Part shown: positions 32,790-41,144 of the stretch, piece after piece
Numbering within the stretch: the first letter of the stretch is position 1
Layout: the number at the start of each line of letters is the position of its first letter
DNA from: Alphaproteobacteria bacterium
GTDB taxonomy: Bacteria; Pseudomonadota; Alphaproteobacteria; SHVP01
DNA length: 64,000 bases
Reading direction: 5' to 3'
NCBI GenBank assembly: GCA_016869765.1
Contig: VGES01000001.1
Span: 1 to 64,000 of the forward strand
Made by a program: the position numbers and the translations under genes
Notes under the pieces: generated by a model
What the model saw: the letters and a program-made list of their open reading frames with translations, nothing else
Told to the model about the DNA's origin: nothing
The model's database searches: none

Positions 32790-35453
32790 ATGAGTGTCTC
32801 CCCCATCGACGATCCGCTCGGCGAGTCGGCCTCGCCGATGATGGCGCAGTACCTGGCGATCAAGCGCGAACAGGCCGACTACCTGCTGTTCTATCGCATG
32901 GGCGACTTCTACGAACTGTTCTTCGACGATGCCGCCAAGGCCGCAAAAGCTCTGGGCATCGCCCTGACCAAGCGCGGTCGCCACGCCGGTGAAGAGATTC
33001 CGATGTGCGGCGTCCCGGTGCATGCCGCCGACAATTACCTCGCCAAGCTCATTCGCCAGGGTTTCAAGGTGGCCGTCTGCGAGCAGGTCGAAGACCCGGC
33101 CGAGGCCAAGAAGCGCGGCAGCAAAGCCGTGGTTCGGCGCGAGGTCGTGCGTCTGGTCACACCGGGCACGCTGACCGAAGAAACGCTGCTCGACTCGCGA
33201 CGCAACAACTATCTCGCTGCCGTGGCGCGGGCGGCCAACCGCACGAGCCTGGCCTGGCTCGACATGTCGACCGGCGAGTTCTTCGTGCAGGAGGTCGACG
33301 CCGGCACGCTGGAGACCGAACTCGCACGCGTGGCGCCGGGCGAATTACTGGTGTCCGAAGCGCCTGACGCGGGGATCGAGCAGGCGCTGACGTCGTTCGG
33401 CGGTACTGAAACCCGCCTGCCGCGGGGCGTGATCGACAGCACCAAAGGGGAACGGCGCCTGAAGGAGGTCTTCGGCGTCGCCGCCTTGGATGCGTTCGGC
33501 GACTTTTCGCGAGCCGACCTCGCGGCTTGCGGCGCGTTGATCGACTACGTCGATCTCACCCAGCGTGGACGGCTGCCGGCGCTTCGTCCACCCCGGCGCC
33601 ACGAGGCGAGCGGAACGATGATCATCGATGCCGCGACACGGCGAAACCTCGAGATCACCGAGAGCCTTCAAGGCGGTATCGAGGGCAGCCTGCTGTCGGC
33701 GATCGACCGCACGGTGACGAGCGGCGGGGCGCGGCTGTTGGCCGCCCGGTTGAAGGCGCCGCTTACCGATCCGGTCGCCATTGCCGACCGCCTGGATGGG
33801 GTCGAGTTCTTTGTCGCTGCATCCGGCGCCAGGGCCGAGGTGCGTGATCGCCTGCGCCGCGCGCCGGACATCGAACGGGCCCTCGCCCGCCTTTCGCTCA
33901 ATCGCGCGGGGCCACGCGATTTGGCGGCCGTCCGCCTCGGACTCGACGTTGGCACCGCGTTGCGCCAACTCGTGCAGCCGCCCGAGAGCCACCCGCTCGC
34001 TGTTCAACTCGTGGCACTCGGCGCCCACGACCGGCTGGTCGGCCTTTTGGCTGGCGCGTTGGCGACCGAGCTGCCCCTGTTGGCGCGCGATGGCGGCTTC
34101 ATCACGCCGGGTTTTCGTTCTGATCTCGACGAACTCCGGGCCCTGCGGGACGGGAGCCGACGACTGATCGCCGAACTCCAGCAGCGCTATGTCGAGCAGA
34201 CGGGGATTGCGAGCCTCAAGGTCCGGCACAACAATGTGCTCGGGTATTTCGTCGAAATCACCGTCACCAATCTGTCCAAGCTCGACCGCGAACTACCCGA
34301 GGAAATCCGTCGCACGTTCATTCACCGCCAAACGTTGGCCAACGTCGTCCGCTACACGACGGTCGAGTTGGGCGAACTCGAGGGCAAGATCACCAGCGCC
34401 GCCGACCGTGCTTTGGCGCTCGAGCTTGCCCTGTTCGACGAACTCGCACGAGCCGTGCTCGGCGAGGCCGACGGTATCGCACTAGCGGCCGAGGCGATCG
34501 CGGCGTTCGACGTTGCTACAGCGCTCGCCGACCTCGCCGTCGAGCAGACCTACGTGCGGCCCACCGTCGATCGCTCCCTTGCCTTCGAGGTGGTCGAGGG
34601 ACGCCACCCCGTGGTCGAAGCGGCGTTGCAGGCGGGACGCGCGAAGGCGTTCGTTGCCAACAACTGTGACTTGGGGCCCGATCACCGGCTGTGGCTGGTA
34701 ACGGGTCCCAACATGGCCGGCAAAAGCACCTACCTGCGCCAGAATGCGTTGGTCGCCGTGTTGGCGCAAATGGGTGCGTTCGTGCCTGCCGCCAAGGCGC
34801 ATCTCGGCGTCGTCGATCGGTTGTTCAGCCGGGTCGGGGCCTCCGACGATCTCGCCCGTGGGCGATCGACGTTCATGGTGGAAATGGTCGAAACCGCGGC
34901 GATCCTGCACCGCGCGGGCGAGCGCTCGCTGGTCATTCTCGATGAGATCGGTCGTGGGACGGCGACGTTCGATGGCTTGTCGATCGCCTGGGCGACGGTC
35001 GAACACTTGCACGGCGTCAACCGCTGCCGCGGCCTGTTCGCAACGCACTACCACGAACTTACCTTGCTCGCATCGAGACTCACGCGCCTCGCCAATCACA
35101 CGATGCAAATCAAGGAGTGGGAAGGGAACGTCGTATTCCTTCACCGGGTCGTGCCGGGGGTGGCCGATCGATCCTATGGCATTGCCGTCGCAAAACTGGC
35201 CGGGCTTCCGCCCGAGGTGCTCAAGCGCGCCACGGCAGTCCTGGCGACGCTGGAGCAGGGCGAACAGTCCGGGGCGATCGCGCGGCTGACCCAGGAGCTG
35301 CCGTTGTTCGCCTCGGCCCGGCGGCCCGAGACTGCGTCGCCGCCGCCCGCCCTTGCCGCGTTGGCGGCGCTCGATCCCGATGCCCTATCGCCCAAAGAGG
35401 CCCTCGAAGCGCTCTATCGTCTCAAAGCCCTGATCGATTCGTCGAAGGCCTGA
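32790..35453 (+). CDS. mutS: DNA mismatch repair protein MutS
   Basis: An 887-aa mismatch sensor. The N-terminal mismatch-binding motif is present ([12 protein letters not shown]; the F-x-E that wedges into the mismatch). It is followed by the connector, core and clamp domains and the C-terminal ATPase with Walker [14 protein letters not shown], Walker [19 protein letters not shown] and the composite-site motif [13 protein letters not shown]. It starts 37 nt after olsB. In many alphaproteobacteria glnD follows close by; here six transporter genes intervene. Confidence 0.98.
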   Translation: MSVSPIDDPLGESASPMMAQYLAIKREQADYLLFYRMGDFYELFFDDAAKAAKALGIALTKRGRHAGEEIPMCGVPVHAADNYLAKLIRQGFKVAVCEQVEDPAEAKKRGSKAVVRREVVRLVTPGTLTEETLLDSRRNNYLAAVARAANRTSLAWLDMSTGEFFVQEVDAGTLETELARVAPGELLVSEAPDAGIEQALTSFGGTETRLPRGVIDSTKGERRLKEVFGVAALDAFGDFSRADLAACGALIDYVDLTQRGRLPALRPPRRHEASGTMIIDAATRRNLEITESLQGGIEGSLLSAIDRTVTSGGARLLAARLKAPLTDPVAIADRLDGVEFFVAASGARAEVRDRLRRAPDIERALARLSLNRAGPRDLAAVRLGLDVGTALRQLVQPPESHPLAVQLVALGAHDRLVGLLAGALATELPLLARDGGFITPGFRSDLDELRALRDGSRRLIAELQQRYVEQTGIASLKVRHNNVLGYFVEITVTNLSKLDRELPEEIRRTFIHRQTLANVVRYTTVELGELEGKITSAADRALALELALFDELARAVLGEADGIALAAEAIAAFDVATALADLAVEQTYVRPTVDRSLAFEVVEGRHPVVEAALQAGRAKAFVANNCDLGPDHRLWLVTGPNMAGKSTYLRQNALVAVLAQMGAFVPAAKAHLGVVDRLFSRVGASDDLARGRSTFMVEMVETAAILHRAGERSLVILDEIGRGTATFDGLSIAWATVEHLHGVNRCRGLFATHYHELTLLASRLTRLANHTMQIKEWEGNVVFLHRVVPGVADRSYGIAVAKLAGLPPEVLKRATAVLATLEQGEQSGAIARLTQELPLFASARRPETASPPPALAALAALDPDALSPKEALEALYRLKALIDSSKA

Positions 35454-35540
35454 TGCCGTTGCATGGGTCACATGCGCCCGCGATGGTTGTAATTCGGCCA
35501 GCGCTCTGCGATGCCTTTCTCCCCGCTCGTCGTCTCGCCT

Positions 35541-36473
35541 ATGCCTGAGTCTTCGATCTCTCGAACCACGGCGTACCTGTTGTTGATCGTCGCGATGGCG
35601 ATTGCGGCGGGTAACCCCGTCGTCGGCCGCGCCGTGATCGAAGACGTGCCCCCAATGGCGCTGACGTTCTGGCGATTCGTTGCTGCGGCGATTGCGTTGC
35701 TCCCCTTCGGCGCGGCGGCCATGTGGCGGGATCGGGCGCTGTTGCGGCGTCACGCCCCGCTAATCGGTGTGTTGGGTGTCCTCGGCGTCGGGGTCTACAA
35801 CGCGTTCCTCTATCTCGGCGTTCAAACGACCACGGCGATCAACGCCTCGCTGATCGTCGGCGCAGTTCCCGTCGCCGCAGCGCTTCTCACGGTGGTCATG
35901 TTGCGCGAGACCCCGCACTGGCGTCGCGCCGTCGGCGTGGCACTCGGTTTCCTTGGGATCGTCGTGACCATCGCGCGAGGCGACCTTTCGGTCGTTCTCG
36001 ATCTGGCTTTCGTACTCGGTGATCTGCTCATGCTGATCTCCGCCCTCGGGTTCGCCTCCTACTCCGTGCTTCTGCGCAAGCTACCGCGAGGTCTTCACCC
36101 CGTCGGGTTCATGCTGATCATCGATCTCGTCGCCCTCGCGGGGACTACACCGTTCTATGCGGCCGAGGTCGCCATGGGCCATCGTTTCGACGTCACGCCG
36201 GATGTGATCGGGGCGATCCTCTACGTCGGGGTCATGGCGACGGCCGTGTCGTTCAGCCTCTACAACGTCGGGGTCGCGGCAGTCGGCTCGCCGACAGCAT
36301 CGCAATTCGTCTACCTCGCTCCGGTGTTCACATCGTTGATGGCCGTGGTCTTCCTCGGCGAGAACCTGCGCCTCTATCATGGCGCGGGGATCGCACTGAT
36401 TTTCGCCGGCATCTACCTGTCGACCACGGCCGATCGGCGCCAATCGGCGAACCGCGAGACGACCGGCCCATGA
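35541..36473 (+). CDS. DMT-superfamily EamA transporter, array copy 1
   Basis: First of five tandem drug/metabolite transporters. About ten helices form two EamA repeats: GNPVVGRAVIEDVPPMALTF in repeat 1 and ASQFVYLAPVFTSLMAVVFL in repeat 2, plus the hallmark TTTAINASLIVGAVPVAAAL. Such proteins export small metabolites such as amino acids. The ATG at 35541 aligns with the starts of the other copies; ATG at 35511 would add 10 residues. The TGA overlaps the next ATG (ATGA), so the array is translationally coupled. Confidence 0.87.
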   Translation: MPESSISRTTAYLLLIVAMAIAAGNPVVGRAVIEDVPPMALTFWRFVAAAIALLPFGAAAMWRDRALLRRHAPLIGVLGVLGVGVYNAFLYLGVQTTTAINASLIVGAVPVAAALLTVVMLRETPHWRRAVGVALGFLGIVVTIARGDLSVVLDLAFVLGDLLMLISALGFASYSVLLRKLPRGLHPVGFMLIIDLVALAGTTPFYAAEVAMGHRFDVTPDVIGAILYVGVMATAVSFSLYNVGVAAVGSPTASQFVYLAPVFTSLMAVVFLGENLRLYHGAGIALIFAGIYLSTTADRRQSANRETTGP

Positions 36474-37399
36474 TCTCGGCCTCGGGCTGGCGCACCGTCT
36501 TCCTGTCGCCCCATGCGTTCATCGTCTATTCGGTGCTGCTCGGTTCGGCCAACAACGTGATCGGGCGCGCGATCGTCGACGAAATGCCCCCGTTCACGTT
36601 GTCGGCGATTCGCTTTCTCACGGCTGTCATTGCACTGGTCCCCCTTGCCCTGCCGGCTCTGATGCGACAGCGCGAGGTGTTCCTCCGGCACTGGAAGTTC
36701 ATGGTCGTGATGTCGGTCCTCGGCATCAGCGTCTACAACCCCGCGGTCTATTACGCCTTGCGTACGACGACCGCGGTCAACGCGTCGCTTCTGAGCGCGT
36801 CCATGCCGGTCATCTGTCTGCTGTTGTCCTGGCTGTTTTTTCGCGAACGAGCGACCTGGCTGCGCGGGCTCGGCATCGTCGTCAGTCTCGTGGGCGTGTT
36901 GGCGACGGTGACGCGAGGTGACCCGGCGCTCTTGATCTCGCTGCAAATCAACGAGGGCGATCTTCTCGTCCTCGTCGGGCTTCTCTCCTGGTGCGTTTTC
37001 ACGGTCAATCTGCGCCGCTTACCCGCGGGCCTCGATCCATTCGCGTTCATGCAGGTGACAATGGTCATCGGCCTCCTCGCCATGTCGCCCCTGGTTGTTC
37101 TCGAACTCGAGAATGGGCCGACGCCAAATTTCAGTACCGACAACATCGTGGCCGTGCTCTATCTCGGGATCGGCGTCGCGGTCGGGGCGTATTACTGCTG
37201 GAACCGCGGGGTGGCCGGGGTCGGTGCGACCGTAGCGGCGCAATACGCGTATTTGAGTCCGATCTACGCCAGCCTTTTGGCGGTCATCTTCCTCGGCGAG
37301 GCGGTTCACGGTTTTCACCTGGTTTCGATCGTCTTGATCTTCCTGGGAATTTTCCTGTCCACGCGCCCGGCCGCCGAATCGAAAACCGCGGTGCCATGA
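36470..37399 (+). CDS. DMT-superfamily EamA transporter, array copy 2
   Basis: A 309-aa EamA-pair transporter with GSANNVIGRAIVDEMPPFTL in helix 1-2 and TTTAVNASLLSASMPVICLL in repeat 1, then AAQYAYLSPIYASLLAVIFL in repeat 2. It starts and ends with 4-nt ATGA overlaps with copies 1 and 3. The identity between copies is concentrated in these motifs; the loops differ, so they are ancient paralogues rather than a fresh amplification. Confidence 0.87.
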   Translation: MISASGWRTVFLSPHAFIVYSVLLGSANNVIGRAIVDEMPPFTLSAIRFLTAVIALVPLALPALMRQREVFLRHWKFMVVMSVLGISVYNPAVYYALRTTTAVNASLLSASMPVICLLLSWLFFRERATWLRGLGIVVSLVGVLATVTRGDPALLISLQINEGDLLVLVGLLSWCVFTVNLRRLPAGLDPFAFMQVTMVIGLLAMSPLVVLELENGPTPNFSTDNIVAVLYLGIGVAVGAYYCWNRGVAGVGATVAAQYAYLSPIYASLLAVIFLGEAVHGFHLVSIVLIFLGIFLSTRPAAESKTAVP

Positions 37400-38316
37400 G
37401 CGAGCCGCTTCCAGGGCTCCGGCGGTGGATCGTCAACCCTTACGTCGTGCTGACCCTGAGCATGCTTGTCGGTTCGGGAACGTTGGTCGTGGGACGCGGC
37501 GCCGTCGGGGAGATTCCGCCCATAGCGCTCACCTTCTGGCGTTGGGCTGTCGCCGTGGCCGTCCTGATTCCGATCGGGATAGGCCCATTGCTGAGGCAAC
37601 GCCGCGTACTTTTGCGGCATTGGCTTTTGCTGCTCGGCATGGGGGCCACCGCCTGTTCGTCGCATCACGTATTTTTGTTCTATGGCTTGGAGAGCACGAC
37701 CGCGATCAACGCCTCGATTCAGATCGGTGGGATGCCGGTGGCCACGGTCGCCCTGGCCGTGTTGCTCACGCGCGAGCGCGTCGATTGGCGAGTTCTCGCC
37801 GGCATGGCGCTCGGCTTCGCTGGGGTGGGCCTAGTCATTGCGCGCGGCGACCCAGCCGCCCTCCTGCGGCTCGAAATCAACACCGGAGATGCGCTCGTCA
37901 TGGCGGCTGTTTGGTCCTGGGCTGCCTATTGCGTGATGCTCGGTCGGCTTCCCCATGGCATTGACGGCCGCGGCCTGCTGCTGGCAATGGCTGTGATCGG
38001 CCTCGTGATCCTGACGCCGTTGTACATCGCGGAGTTGGCGAGCGGTGACCACATGGTGATCTCGACGGCGACCGTCCTCTCCATTCTCTATGTCGGAATT
38101 TTCCCGTCCGTGATCGGCAACATGCTCTGGCAATACGGCGTGCGGTTGCTCGGACCGTCACGGGCGAGTCAGTTCACCTATCTCGGCCCGATCTTCAGCG
38201 CGACATGGGCGTTCGCCCTGTTGGATGAAACGCTTGCTCCCTACCATGCGGCGCTGCTGCTCATATTTCTCGGCATTTATCTCGCGACACGGGCTCCCCG
38301 TCGGGCGGTGGAGTGA
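37396..38316 (+). CDS. DMT-superfamily EamA transporter, array copy 3
   Basis: The ATG at 37396 lies in the stop of copy 2 and gives 306 aa. Shared motifs are GSGTLVVGRGAVGEIPPIAL, ESTTAINASIQIGGMPVATV and ASQFTYLGPIFSATWAFALL. A longer frame starting at 36991 is only an overlap with copy 2. It ends with an ATGA overlap with copy 4. The substrate is unknown. Confidence 0.86.
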   Translation: MSEPLPGLRRWIVNPYVVLTLSMLVGSGTLVVGRGAVGEIPPIALTFWRWAVAVAVLIPIGIGPLLRQRRVLLRHWLLLLGMGATACSSHHVFLFYGLESTTAINASIQIGGMPVATVALAVLLTRERVDWRVLAGMALGFAGVGLVIARGDPAALLRLEINTGDALVMAAVWSWAAYCVMLGRLPHGIDGRGLLLAMAVIGLVILTPLYIAELASGDHMVISTATVLSILYVGIFPSVIGNMLWQYGVRLLGPSRASQFTYLGPIFSATWAFALLDETLAPYHAALLLIFLGIYLATRAPRRAVE

Positions 38317-39218
38317 TGGTCGGACGCTGGAATCCCTATCTCGTCCTCGTGCTCGCGATGCTCGCGGGCTCGGCGAACCAAGTGGTTGGGCGCAGCGCGG
38401 TCGGAGAGATCCCGCCGATCACGCTGGCTCTCGCGCGATGGTCGGTCGCCTTGCTCGTGTTGCTGCCACTTGCCGGCGGGGCGCTGTGGCGGGCGCGCCG
38501 ATCGTTGCGCCGTTCCTGGCTTGTCGTCCTGGCGCTAGCGGCGACGGCGATTGCGCCGTTCAACACGCTGCTCTATCTCGGGCTCGAGCACACGACGTCG
38601 ATCAACGCCTCGCTGGTGCTGGCCTCCATCCCGCTGATCACGATCGCCTGTTCCTGGCTCTTCCTAGGCCACCGGGCCGCGAAGACGGTCGTGCTCGGGG
38701 TCCTGATCGGCCTGGGCGGGGTTCTCGTCATCATCTCCCGCGGCGACCCCACGAGCCTCGCCGATCTCGCCCTCCACCGTGGCGATCTTCTCGTGTTGCT
38801 CGCATCGATCTGCTGGGGGCTCTACGGAATTCTCCTGACCAAAATGCCCGGACCAATCGATCCTATGGCGCTGCTTCTCGCCATGGTGGCGTGCGGCGTC
38901 GTGATGATCGCACCCTTCTTCGCTTGGGAGCGTATCTATGGCCCGCCGGTCGTTTGGAGTTCCGAAGGCGTGGTCGGCATCCTGTACATCGGCGTCGTCG
39001 CGTCGGTCGTCGGCTTCGGCCTCTGGAATCTCGGTGTCGCCAAGGTGGGACCCAACGTCGCCAGTCAATTCATCTATCTGCAGCCCGTGTTCGGCGGCTT
39101 CTGGGCGATCGTCCTCCTTGGCGAGCCGCTCGAAACCCACCATCTCGGAATCCTGCTGGTTTTCCTCGGCATCTTTCTCGCTACTCGTGAGCGGACAGGA
39201 AAGGCGGGTCGAGCATGA
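38313..39218 (+). CDS. DMT-superfamily EamA transporter, array copy 4
   Basis: A 301-aa transporter with about ten helices, beginning MVGRWNPYLVLVLAMLAGSA. It has the array motifs GSANQVVGRSAVGEIPPITL, EHTTSINASLVLASIPLITI and ASQFIYLQPVFGGFWAIVLL. The start overlaps copy 3 and the stop overlaps copy 5, each by 4 nt. Copies 3 and 4 share VGRxAVGEIPPI and look like the closest pair. Confidence 0.87.
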   Translation: MMVGRWNPYLVLVLAMLAGSANQVVGRSAVGEIPPITLALARWSVALLVLLPLAGGALWRARRSLRRSWLVVLALAATAIAPFNTLLYLGLEHTTSINASLVLASIPLITIACSWLFLGHRAAKTVVLGVLIGLGGVLVIISRGDPTSLADLALHRGDLLVLLASICWGLYGILLTKMPGPIDPMALLLAMVACGVVMIAPFFAWERIYGPPVVWSSEGVVGILYIGVVASVVGFGLWNLGVAKVGPNVASQFIYLQPVFGGFWAIVLLGEPLETHHLGILLVFLGIFLATRERTGKAGRA

Positions 39219-40114
39219 ACCGCGTCTTGCAGGGGTTGCAGTCGCCCGCCGTGCTCCTCTGCCTCGCCACGCTGTTCTGGGCCGGGAACAACGTGGTCGT
39301 TCGCGCGGTCATCAGCGATATCCCGCCGATCGCGCTGTCCTTCTGTCGCTGGTCGTTCGCCTTCGTGCTGCTCACGCCCTTTGTGCTGCCACATTTGCGT
39401 CGCCAATGGCCGATCATTCGATCGAACTGGCGACTGCTCGTGCTCCTCGGTTTTCTCGGGGTGGCGATCTACAACACGTTCGTCAACCTGGCCGTCGTGA
39501 CCACGACCGCGATCAACGTTTCGCTCGTCAATGCGGTTACGCCGGCCGTGACGGTCTTCATCGCCTGGGTCATGGTGGGGGCGGTCGTCACCCGGCGAGT
39601 CGTGCTCGGCATGGCCCTCTCGTTCCTCGGCGTCGGCTTCATCGTCGCCAAGGGAGACCTCGGCACGCTGCTCGAGTTCACGTTCACGCCCGGGGACATC
39701 CTGATGCTGCCAGCCGTGATCGGGTGGGCGATCTATACCGTGGGTCTTCGCTTCCGGCCGGTCGAGCTTCACCCGTTGGTGCTGGTGTGGGTCACGTTCT
39801 TCGTCGGCTCGGTCATCGTTGGATTCGGGGCGATCGGCGAGTGGCTGATCGAGGGCAGGGGTTTCGAGCTTACGACCGCCAACCTGGCCGCGATCGGCTA
39901 CGTCGGCGTATTCCCGTCCCTGCTCGCGTTCGTCTTCTGGAACCGCGGCGTCGAGCGCCTGGGGGCCGATGTCGGCGCGCAGTTCCAGAATCTGACGCCG
40001 ATCTGGGGCACGTTGGGCGGGGTGGCGATTCTCGGCGAGGCGCTGTACTCCTTTCACCTCGTCGGAATCGCCCTCATTTTCGCCGGCGTGTTCCTCGCGA
40101 CCCGCCGATCCTGA
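39215..40114 (+). CDS. DMT-superfamily EamA transporter, array copy 5
   Basis: The last of the five, 299 aa: FWAGNNVVVRAVISDIPPIA, TTTAINVSLVNAVTPAVTVF and GAQFQNLTPIWGTLGGVAIL mark the two EamA repeats. It starts with an ATGA overlap with copy 4. Its TGA (40112-40114) directly abuts the stop of the convergent sixth transporter in the palindrome TGATCA, so the two transcripts end on the same bases with no visible terminator. Confidence 0.87.
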   Translation: MNRVLQGLQSPAVLLCLATLFWAGNNVVVRAVISDIPPIALSFCRWSFAFVLLTPFVLPHLRRQWPIIRSNWRLLVLLGFLGVAIYNTFVNLAVVTTTAINVSLVNAVTPAVTVFIAWVMVGAVVTRRVVLGMALSFLGVGFIVAKGDLGTLLEFTFTPGDILMLPAVIGWAIYTVGLRFRPVELHPLVLVWVTFFVGSVIVGFGAIGEWLIEGRGFELTTANLAAIGYVGVFPSLLAFVFWNRGVERLGADVGAQFQNLTPIWGTLGGVAILGEALYSFHLVGIALIFAGVFLATRRS

Positions 40115-41041
40115 TCAGGATTTGGCCGATGCCTCGCGGATCGAGGCGTTGGCCCCCTGAGTCGCGAATACCAACCCGATGACCATCGCGACGAGCGCGG
40201 CCCAGACCCACAGGCTCGGCAGTTCCTGGAACAACACGAGGGCCCAAAGCGAGCCCGAGCCGACGCTCACGTAGTTGAACTGCGAGAAGAACACGGGGCC
40301 CGCCAGACGAATGATCTCGAACAGGAACCAGAATGTGATCGCGTTCACGAGCGCGGCCCATAGGACACCCCACACCGCTCCGCTGGCCAGGGTCCAAAAC
40401 GGCACGAAGCCTTCGAACACCAGCATGATCACGAACATCACCGCCGAGGCGACGAGCAGGACACCGCCGCTGAGTCCGATCGAGGTGCTGGCGGGCGGTC
40501 GCAGTACGGCCACCGAAACGTTGTTGGCCGCGAACCCGATCGGGGCTAGGAGCGCCAAGATCAGCCACCCGGCCGCCTCTGGGGACGGCAAGCTGCCCTC
40601 CGGCAGCACGATCAAGAGAATGCCGATGAAGCCGAACACGACGCCCATGATCGAGGCCTGACGGAACTTCTCGAGTCGCATGATGAAGGCAAAGAGGTAG
40701 GTCAAGGCCGGCGTCAGGGCGAGAAGCAACGTCAAGACCAATGGTGGGACCTTTGCCGCGACGTACGCAAAGACGATGAACGGGATTATGTAACCGAACA
40801 GCGCCGTGAAACCGTACTGCCTCAGGTGGGCCGTGCTCATCTGGGGCAGGCTCTTGGTCGCGCCGCCGATCACGAGAACAGCGAGCGCAGCGATCAGGGC
40901 CTGCCAGAACGTGTAGGCGATGAACGGAAATCCGGCCTCGATCGCGATCTTGTTGGCCGAGAACACGCTGCCATAGACGACCCCGCCCACCACCAACAGC
41001 ACCAGCGGCAACGTCCGGGACGTCGCGGGATTCTCGGCCAT
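40115..41041 (-). CDS. DMT-superfamily EamA transporter, convergent sixth copy
   Basis: The ATG at 41041 follows AAGGAG by about 7 nt and gives 308 aa with ten helices. It is more distant from the five-gene array: GVVYGSVFSANKIAIEAGFP, PFIVFAYVAAKVPPLVLTLL and FSQFNYVSVGSGSLWALVLF. The SQFNYVSVGSG motif suggests a different EamA subgroup. It shares its 5' region with glnD (divergent) and was probably acquired separately from the array. Confidence 0.86.
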   Translation of the reverse strand: MAENPATSRTLPLVLLVVGGVVYGSVFSANKIAIEAGFPFIAYTFWQALIAALAVLVIGGATKSLPQMSTAHLRQYGFTALFGYIIPFIVFAYVAAKVPPLVLTLLLALTPALTYLFAFIMRLEKFRQASIMGVVFGFIGILLIVLPEGSLPSPEAAGWLILALLAPIGFAANNVSVAVLRPPASTSIGLSGGVLLVASAVMFVIMLVFEGFVPFWTLASGAVWGVLWAALVNAITFWFLFEIIRLAGPVFFSQFNYVSVGSGSLWALVLFQELPSLWVWAALVAMVIGLVFATQGANASIREASAKS

Positions 41042-41144
41042 CGCAGGCTCCTTTCCTTGGGAATCAAGGGGTTCACGGTAGTCGCTGGGCGGGCGTCGGT
41101 CAAACAACGGAGGGCTTGCGCTACCGGCCCAAGCGGGGCACCTA

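Noticed and set aside
35541-40114. DMT tandem array considered as a DNA repeat or assembly artefact
   Set aside because: The five genes differ throughout at DNA and protein level and only short motifs are shared, so they are diverged paralogues, not repeated sequence.
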